Source: Glaciecola sp. XM2 (GTDB lineage: Bacteria > Pseudomonadota > Gammaproteobacteria > Enterobacterales > Alteromonadaceae). From it: a stretch of 64,000 nt of DNA. The position numbers and the translations under genes are program-made. The DNA lies in assembly GCF_018595715.1 (NCBI RefSeq), contig NZ_JAHEOJ010000026.1:124001-188000 (forward strand). Direction: 5' to 3'. Shown in pieces: positions 58,560 to 64,000 of the stretch. The stretch's first letter is position 1; every line of letters begins with the position of its first letter. A model generated the notes under the pieces. That model had not been told where the DNA came from and did no database searches. It saw nothing but the letters and a program-made list of their open reading frames with translations.

Positions 58560-61500
58560 ATGAAAAGACTTATACTCAGTGTCAGCTTGCTATGTTTTAG
58601 CTATTTTAGCCTCGCACAAATTAGCCCTGAATGGGTTCGCTACCCCGCCATTTCACCAGATGGGCAGACCATTGCCTTTACTTACAGAGGGGATATTTAT
58701 TCGGTATCAACAGCGGGTGGACAGGCCACGCGCCTTACCTTTCATAAGGCTCACGACTTTAAGCCCATTTGGAATAAAGACGGCGATAAAATCGCTTTTG
58801 CCTCAGCCCGTCATGGTAATTTTGATATTTACGTGATGGACGCGCTAGGCGGCATTGCCACTCGCCTTACTTATCATTCTAGCGACGAGATACCGTATAC
58901 CTTTGACAACGACGGCGCGAACATACTTTTTAAAGGCTTGCGCATGGACACCGCAGCACACCGCCAGCATCCTACAGGCGCCCAACAAGAACTGTATTCG
59001 GTGCCTGCACAAGGCGGAAGAGTCGAACAAGTACTTACCACGCCCGCCGAACAAGTGCAGTTTAATGCCACAGGCACAGAGTTTGTTTATCAAGATAATA
59101 AGGGCTTTGAGAACGAGTGGCGTAAACATCATCGCTCGTCCATCGCTCGCGATATTTGGCGTTACAATATTAAAAGTGGCCAGCATACCAAAATCACTTC
59201 ATTTGAAGGCGAAGACAGAGACCCTATCTACACTGGGCAAGGCAACTCTGTCTTTTATTTAAGTGAACAGAGCGGAAGCTTCAACGTTCATCAACTTAAC
59301 CTCGATAACCCAAGCGTTAGCCAAGCCTTGACTAACTTTGAGCTTCACCCGGTACGGTTTTTGTCGTTCGCAAATAACACCCTTGCGTTTAGTCATCATG
59401 GCACGCTTTACACGATGGCACCCGACGGTCAGCCCGCGCCAGTTAACATTACTATTCGCACCCAAGATATTGAAAATAGCGAAATGATGCTACCGGTTAA
59501 TGGCGAAATATCAGATATGTCGATTTCGCGTGACGGAAAGCAGCTGACGTTTATTTCACAAGGGGAAGTCTTTGTCTCTTCTACCGATGGCGCATTTACC
59601 AAACAAATCACGCACTCTCATGCGCAAGAAGCGAGTGTAAGCTTCTCACCTGACGGCGATACCGTGGTATATGCCTCAGAGCGCAACGGCAAATGGAGTA
59701 TCTACCAAGCTAAAAAGGTCCGTGAACAAGAACCGTTTTTCTATGCGGCGACCTTGATTGAAGAGACGCCTCTGATAAGTAATGACAAAGATAATTACCA
59801 ACCTGCAATATCACCAGATGGTAAAAAAATCGCGTTCATTGAAGATAGACGCACCCTTCGCGTCATGGACTTAGAGAGCAAAGAGGTTACCACGTTATTA
59901 ACGCCTCAAAGCGCCATCCACATGCGCGATAATGACCAATACTTTAGCTGGAGCCCCGACAGCAATTGGATTTTGTTCCAATACAATAAGTTACTTCACA
60001 ATGCAGATGTGGCCATTGTCAGTGCAAATGGCGGTGAAGCGAAACGAGTATTAGTGCCAAGTGGCTACTATGATACGCGCCCTAAATGGGTCAATGAGGG
60101 CAAACAAATTATTTGGTTTAGTAATCGTGAAGGGCTTAAAAGCTACGCGACTAGTGGTCGAAGCCAATACGATGTCTACACGTTATTCTTAACACAATCA
60201 GACTGGGACGAATTTACCATGAGCGAAGACGACTTCAAGCTCATGCAGGCCATTGATGAAGCCAATACACCGACTAAGGACGATGACGAAGCCGACGAGG
60301 CAGAAGAAACATCGGAAGATACTGCAGTAGAACCGATTCAAATCGATTGGGATAACCTAGACCAGCGTATTGCCAAATTGACCATACATTCATCTGATCT
60401 AGGCGATGCGGTGCTTAACAAAGACAGCGATACACTTTATTACCTCAGCCGTTTTGAAGATGACTACGACCTTTGGCAAACCAACTTACGCACCAAAGAA
60501 ACCAAAAAGGCAATATCCCTAGGCGCTAGAGGCGGTATGTTGAAATGGGATGAGGATATGGAAAACCTTTATCTGTTAAGTGACGGCGGCATCAGCTCGC
60601 TTGATATTGAGGCTGGCAAACGCGAACGTATTAGTATTTCAGAGCAGGTCCTGATAGACCAAAACGAAGTGCGTAAAGAAGACTTCGAACACGTTTGGCT
60701 GCGCACTGCAAAAGTGTTTTATGAGCCCACTTATCATGGCGTAGATTGGCCACTAATGAAGCAAGAATATCAGCCTAAGGTTGCTCATGTCGCGAATTCA
60801 TATGAGTTTACTGAACTGCTCAGTGAAATGCTTGGCGAGTTAAATGTATCGCACTCTGGTGCAGGGTATCGCGGCGGCATAGAAAATGGCGATGCCACTG
60901 CATCTCTGGGTATCTTTTATGACTATGCGCATAAAGGTAACGGAATAAAAATCACCGAAGTACTGCAGGGCGGACCTCTGGACAAGGCGGCATTTGATAT
61001 TGCTCCTGGCATGATTGTACAAAAAATTGATGGCCAAGCCATTACACCAGATATCGACTGGGCTCGCTTACTTAACCGCAAGGCGTCTGACTTTGTACTA
61101 CTCGACATCAGCAACGACGACGGCGATGATGCACAGCAAATTACCGTGAAGCCAATTTCTCTTGGCGAGCAAAGCCGTTTGCTTTACCAACGCTTTGTGA
61201 AAGTCAATGAGCGAGAAGTGCTAGAGAAAAGTAATGGTCAGCTGGGCTATGTGCATATTCCCGGCATGGCAGATGGCCCATTCCGAAGCATTTACGATGA
61301 CATGCTTGGGCGCTTTTTCGACAAAAAAGGCATGGTAGTCGATGCCCGCTTCAATGGCGGCGGAGACCTAGTAGCCGACTTAGCAATGTTCTTTACCGGC
61401 GAACCATTTTTAAGCTATGAGATTGAGGGTAAAGTCGTAGGCGGCGAGCCCACATCTCGCTATACCAAACCAATCATCTCAATCTTCAATGAGTCGATGT

Positions 61501-61790
61501 ATAGCGATGGACATTGTTACGCCAGCGGATACCAAGATTTAAATCTTGGTAAATCGGTAGGTATGCCAGTTCCTGGAACATGTAGCTTTGCAGGCTGGGA
61601 AGGACTAGCATCTGGCGGCAGTTGGGGCTTTGTTCCGGTTAGCGCAAAAAATAAAGCGGGTGAATGGCTTGAGAATAATCAAACCGCCCCTGACATTATT
61701 TTAAGCAACGATCCTGCCGTCATTATTAATGGCGTAGACCAGCAGCTAGAGCGCTCCATCCAAGAGCTTATGGATGAAGTAAGCCAGTAA
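58560..61790 (+). CDS. Tricorn-type S41 protease with beta-propellers
   Basis: Large periplasmic peptidase of 1076 residues with a signal peptide (1-19). Layout follows Tricorn: WD40/TolB-like beta-propeller repeats (about 30-560, with SPDG..IAF repeats), an acidic linker (about 565-595), the C1 domain, a PDZ domain (about 785-850) and the S41 catalytic domain. Likely active-site residues are Ser764-His765 (NVSH), nucleophile Ser982 (ESMYSDG) and Glu in the late WLENN segment. Relatives degrade oligopeptides. A terminator follows directly, so it is monocistronic. Confidence 0.93.
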   Translation: MKRLILSVSLLCFSYFSLAQISPEWVRYPAISPDGQTIAFTYRGDIYSVSTAGGQATRLTFHKAHDFKPIWNKDGDKIAFASARHGNFDIYVMDALGGIATRLTYHSSDEIPYTFDNDGANILFKGLRMDTAAHRQHPTGAQQELYSVPAQGGRVEQVLTTPAEQVQFNATGTEFVYQDNKGFENEWRKHHRSSIARDIWRYNIKSGQHTKITSFEGEDRDPIYTGQGNSVFYLSEQSGSFNVHQLNLDNPSVSQALTNFELHPVRFLSFANNTLAFSHHGTLYTMAPDGQPAPVNITIRTQDIENSEMMLPVNGEISDMSISRDGKQLTFISQGEVFVSSTDGAFTKQITHSHAQEASVSFSPDGDTVVYASERNGKWSIYQAKKVREQEPFFYAATLIEETPLISNDKDNYQPAISPDGKKIAFIEDRRTLRVMDLESKEVTTLLTPQSAIHMRDNDQYFSWSPDSNWILFQYNKLLHNADVAIVSANGGEAKRVLVPSGYYDTRPKWVNEGKQIIWFSNREGLKSYATSGRSQYDVYTLFLTQSDWDEFTMSEDDFKLMQAIDEANTPTKDDDEADEAEETSEDTAVEPIQIDWDNLDQRIAKLTIHSSDLGDAVLNKDSDTLYYLSRFEDDYDLWQTNLRTKETKKAISLGARGGMLKWDEDMENLYLLSDGGISSLDIEAGKRERISISEQVLIDQNEVRKEDFEHVWLRTAKVFYEPTYHGVDWPLMKQEYQPKVAHVANSYEFTELLSEMLGELNVSHSGAGYRGGIENGDATASLGIFYDYAHKGNGIKITEVLQGGPLDKAAFDIAPGMIVQKIDGQAITPDIDWARLLNRKASDFVLLDISNDDGDDAQQITVKPISLGEQSRLLYQRFVKVNEREVLEKSNGQLGYVHIPGMADGPFRSIYDDMLGRFFDKKGMVVDARFNGGGDLVADLAMFFTGEPFLSYEIEGKVVGGEPTSRYTKPIISIFNESMYSDGHCYASGYQDLNLGKSVGMPVPGTCSFAGWEGLASGGSWGFVPVSAKNKAGEWLENNQTAPDIILSNDPAVIINGVDQQLERSIQELMDEVSQ

Positions 61791-61801
61791 AAACCAGCGT
61801 C

Positions 61802-61838
61802 TCCTGCGCTAGCGCTCAGTTAGCGCAGGACTTTTTTT
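61802..61838 (+). terminator. intrinsic terminator after the Tricorn-like gene
   Basis: Perfect 10 bp stem (TCCTGCGCTA at 61802-61811 with 61821-61830), 9-base loop, followed by C and seven T. It begins 11 bp after the stop codon. Confidence 0.92.
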
Positions 61839-61928
61839 GAAAGATTTCTCCCCCTACCCCTGTCTTAATATGCATCAACAAACCTCTATGCGTTTTGCAT
61901 AGCTATTGAAGAGCATTAAGCACAGATC

Positions 61929-62441
61929 ATGAAATACCTACTCGCGATTGCCTTTTTATTGTTTGCAAACCTCAGTGTTGCCCAAAGCGATACAGACAAC
62001 AAAACACCTTCTTATCCAGATGCACCTGACTGGACCTTACAAACCCAAAGCGGCGAAACGCTCAGCTATGACGATTTCAGAGGTAAGCCTCTATTTATTC
62101 ATTTTTGGGGTACTTGGTGTCCTTATTGTAAAAAACTGCACCCTGGTCTGGAGCGAGTAAGAGCCAAATACGAAGCGCAAGGCCTACAAGTGCTTGGAAT
62201 AAGCGTGAATGAGCCCATTGGGGCTAACCCTGCAAAAGTACTAAAGGAGCGTGGCATACATTTTACAACGCTTGTGGAAGGTGATGACGTGGCGCTTGAG
62301 GCATTTGGAGTGTATGGCACCCCCACTACTTTGTTTATTTCACCCGATGGCAAAATTTTAGGCTCAACCATGGAGTCTAACCCTGATGATCCTCGCTTTG
62401 ATAAAATTGCGCAATACCTTGTAAATTTGCCTCGCCCATAG
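61929..62441 (+). CDS. TlpA/ResA-like periplasmic thioredoxin
   Basis: Exported thiol-disulfide oxidoreductase of 170 residues. Signal peptide 1-18 (SVAQS). The active site is WCPYC with Cys64 and Cys67, in the thioredoxin fold (about 32-168) with cis-Pro in YGTPTTLF. TlpA/ResA/CcmG-type proteins usually reduce disulfides in the periplasm, for cytochrome c or copper-site assembly. No cytochrome genes are adjacent, so the partner is unknown. A 40 bp inverted repeat begins 62 bp downstream. Confidence 0.9.
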   Translation: MKYLLAIAFLLFANLSVAQSDTDNKTPSYPDAPDWTLQTQSGETLSYDDFRGKPLFIHFWGTWCPYCKKLHPGLERVRAKYEAQGLQVLGISVNEPIGANPAKVLKERGIHFTTLVEGDDVALEAFGVYGTPTTLFISPDGKILGSTMESNPDDPRFDKIAQYLVNLPRP

Positions 62442-62502
62442 TTTCTCCCTATCAAATAGTGTCTATAGTCACTTGGGATCTAGATCAAAACGCCCTTTAA
62501 AC

Positions 62503-62542
62503 GGTAAAATCTGATTAATTTTTAAAAATATCAGATTTTACC
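62503..62542. repeat. 40 bp near-perfect palindrome
   Basis: GGTAAAATCTGAT at 62503-62515 is exactly inverted at 62530-62542. The 14-base centre itself contains ATTTTTAAAAAT (62518-62529), leaving only a two-base bulge. It lies between the TlpA-like gene and the Yip1 gene. It may be the terminator of the former, an operator, or part of a leader structure of the latter. Confidence 0.75.
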
Positions 62543-62566
62543 TTATCAGTTTCTTGTTAAAATGAT

Positions 62567-62604
62567 GTTAATGAATTATATTTTCATTAACTTGTTGGCA
62601 AGTT
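62567..62604 (+). promoter_or_regulatory. two overlapping, mutually exclusive hairpins
   Basis: GTTAATGAA (62567-62575) pairs with TTCATTAAC (62583-62591) over a 7-base loop. AACTTG (62589-62594) pairs with CAAGTT (62599-62604) over a 4-base loop. The arms share 62589-62591, so only one can form. A run of seven T follows at about 62624-62631, about 75 bp before the Yip1 GTG start. Confidence 0.5.
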
Positions 62605-62705
62605 CTCTACCGCAAAGTCACCCTTTTTTTGCGCTGATGTGCCGAGGCGAAGCTAAGCAAGTACGTTTATCATACCTAACGATACCACCCTCAGGAGCAA
62701 CATTA

Positions 62706-63311
62706 GTGATACTTAACCATCTATGGGGTATTTATACCTCCCCAAAACAAGAATGGCAGACTATTGACAGTAAGCATGAGAGCTATTTCTTTGCGCTTAG
62801 CCATATTTTAATCATCGCATTAATTCCTTCAGGCATGGCGTTTTATGCCTCGGCCTACATTGGTTGGGATATCGGGGCCGGTGTGACCGCAGAGACCATA
62901 AAGCTGACCCAACAAAGCGCTATGGCAATGTCGGTCGCCATGTATTTTGGATTATTGTTTGGGGTCGTCGCACTTGCAGCGCTCACCTACGAATTGGCCA
63001 AAGCATTTGATACGAAGCCTACCTATACTCAGTGCTTAGAAATTGCGGCATATACCGCTACGCCACTTTTCATGGCTGGCTTTAGCGCTTTTTACCCTGA
63101 AATATGGTTTATTATGGTGGCAGTACTAGCGGGCATTTCTTATTCCGTATACCTGTTGTATACCGGCGTACCGATTATGTTGCACATTCCTGAAGAAAAG
63201 GGCTTTATCTTTTCTAGCTCAGTGGTTACCTGCGGACTTGTATTAATGGTCATCTTAATGGTCAGCTCAGTGATTTTATGGAGCTATGGTTTAGGTCCTC
63301 AATACATGTAA
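62706..63311 (+). CDS. Yip1-family inner-membrane protein
   Basis: Polytopic membrane protein of the Yip1/DUF1282 (YohC-like) family with about five helices. I chose GTG 62706: AGGAG lies 8 bp upstream and the product begins VILNHLWGIYTSPKQEWQTI, the family start; it has 201 residues. A longer in-frame ATG at 62562 adds 48 residues that do not look like this family and lie over leader hairpins. The bacterial function is unknown. It ends before a bidirectional terminator shared with the aldehyde dehydrogenase. Confidence 0.85.
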   Translation: MILNHLWGIYTSPKQEWQTIDSKHESYFFALSHILIIALIPSGMAFYASAYIGWDIGAGVTAETIKLTQQSAMAMSVAMYFGLLFGVVALAALTYELAKAFDTKPTYTQCLEIAAYTATPLFMAGFSAFYPEIWFIMVAVLAGISYSVYLLYTGVPIMLHIPEEKGFIFSSSVVTCGLVLMVILMVSSVILWSYGLGPQYM

Positions 63312-63363
63312 ACACATCGCGCACCGTTAATCGATAAGCTAACAACCTTCGATACAAAAAAAC

Positions 63364-63397
63364 AAAAGCCGCCAATACAATATATTGGCGGCTTTTT
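63364..63397. terminator. bidirectional intrinsic terminator
   Basis: Perfect 14 bp stem (AAAAGCCGCCAATA at 63364-63377 with 63383-63396) and a 5-base loop. T-runs follow on both strands, so it can end the Yip1 gene (+) and the convergent aldehyde dehydrogenase (-). Confidence 0.93.
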
Positions 63398-63409
63398 AAT
63401 GCCTGGCGT

Positions 63410-64000
63410 TTAGAAGAAGCCTAGCGGGTTAACATCGTAACTCACCAAAAGGTTTTTGGTTTGTTGATAATGTTCTAGCGCCATTTTATGCGTCTCGCGC
63501 CCTACTCCAGACTTCTTGTATCCACCAAAAGCGGCATGCGCAGGATAGGCATGATAGCAATTGGTCCACACACGACCAGCTTGAATGCCTCTGCCCATGC
63601 GATACGCCAAGTTCATATCACGGCTCCACACACCCGCACCTAAGCCAAACTCGGTGTTATTCGCAATAGCTAATGCCTCGGCCTCATCTTTAAAAGTAGT
63701 AACACCGACTACCGGACCAAAAATCTCCTCTTGGAAGACACGCATGTTGTTATTGCCCTTGAGCAAAGTAGGCTCAATGTAAAAGCCGCTTTCAAAGCCT
63801 GCAACCACCTGCTTATTGCCGCCCACGAGGACTTCAGCGCCCTCTTTTTGTCCTATTTCTAGATATCCCAGGATCTTGTCGTATTGTTGCTCAGAGGCCT
63901 GTGCACCTACCTGTACATCAATGTCTAAGGGGTTGCCACGTTTTATTTGTTTGGTTCGCTCAACGACTAAGCTAATGAATTCATCGTAAATAGAAGCTTG
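63410..64000 (-). CDS. NAD-dependent aldehyde dehydrogenase, 5' truncated
   Basis: The frame is open to the window end, so the gene starts beyond it; 196 C-terminal residues are visible. It oxidises an aldehyde to its acid with NAD(P)+. Visible motifs are the [10 protein letters not shown] segment, the [15 protein letters not shown] stretch, the VWTNCYH loop and the C-terminal [12 protein letters not shown]. The AldB/ExaC (acetaldehyde) subgroup is suggested by the [18 protein letters not shown] ending. The catalytic Cys and the nucleotide-binding part lie outside the window. Confidence 0.92.
   Translation of the reverse strand, partial: QASIYDEFISLVVERTKQIKRGNPLDIDVQVGAQASEQQYDKILGYLEIGQKEGAEVLVGGNKQVVAGFESGFYIEPTLLKGNNNMRVFQEEIFGPVVGVTTFKDEAEALAIANNTEFGLGAGVWSRDMNLAYRMGRGIQAGRVWTNCYHAYPAHAAFGGYKKSGVGRETHKMALEHYQQTKNLLVSYDVNPLGFF

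Noticed and set aside
62562-62705. 48-residue N-terminal extension of the Yip1-family protein
   Set aside because: It runs through strong hairpins, and GTG 62706 has an AGGAG site and the family N-terminus.

Overview
This 64 kb window looks like a chromosomal segment of a marine gammaproteobacterium. The best fit is Alteromonadales (Alteromonas/Glaciecola-like). The leuS-lptE-holA ... mrdA-mrdB-rlpA-dacA-ybeD-lipB-lipA order and the mltD-gloB-yafS cluster are gammaproteobacterial. Many secreted or lipoprotein enzymes, a RimK cluster and a Cus-type metal pump suit a free-living aquatic heterotroph. The genus call is inference from gene content only. I see no phage, insertion sequence, integrase or CRISPR array.

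Layout. 1-3 kb: the 3' part of a type-II 3-hydroxyacyl-CoA dehydrogenase, convergent with a Lon-like protease. 3.3-15.7 kb: a near-continuous + strand cluster for translation, envelope assembly and lipoylation (leuS, lptE, holA, rsfS, rlmH, mrdA, mrdB, rlpA, dacA, ybeD, lipB, lipA), closed by a strong terminator. The nadD gene usual after holA is missing. 15.9-18.9 kb: pckA and a membrane diguanylate cyclase. 18.9-21.3 kb: a minus-strand rimK operon with an M14-type deacylase and a RimB-family protease. 21.7-25.6 kb: mgtE, a hemolysin-III protein, a serine hydrolase lipoprotein and a small barrel-like protein. 25.9-34.2 kb: an accessory stretch with a chemoreceptor, a YkoF-like protein, an exported SDR, a hydrolase plus secreted-protein pair, an AEC transporter and an amidohydrolase lipoprotein. 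34.2-36.7 kb: two tiny minus-strand genes divergent from a MarR regulator across a palindromic operator, then an MFS transporter. 36.8 kb: tRNA-Pro(GGG). 37-51.1 kb: a housekeeping block (2OG oxygenase, dcd, mrp, metG, yafS, gloB, mltD, cysS, ppiB, lpxH, a coiled-coil protein, a half-size GDT1 protein, miaE, a RIO kinase). 51.2-57.7 kb: a minus-strand cusCBA operon led by a small Cys/His/Met-rich secreted protein, with CusF fused to CusB. 58.5-64 kb: a Tricorn-type protease, a TlpA-like thioredoxin, a Yip1-family protein with a structured leader, and the C-terminal part of an aldehyde dehydrogenase.

How genes work together. LptE, PBP2/RodA, RlpA, PBP5, MltD and LpxH all serve LPS or peptidoglycan. 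LipB and LipA form the lipoylation pathway. LeuS, MetG, CysS, RsfS, RlmH, MiaE and RimK serve translation or its modification. CusC, CusB(F) and CusA should form a complete tripartite Cu(I)/Ag(I) exporter.

Most promising for novelty: the MarR-operator-small-protein locus at 34.28-35.10 kb; the tandem overlapping inverted repeats at 62.50-62.60 kb; the RimK operon beside a diguanylate cyclase, whose 'zinc protease' carries aspartic-protease-like motifs; and the unknown hydrolase/secreted-protein pair at 29.1-31.2 kb. Start codons were re-chosen in several places, often TTG or GTG, using ribosome binding sites and family N-termini.
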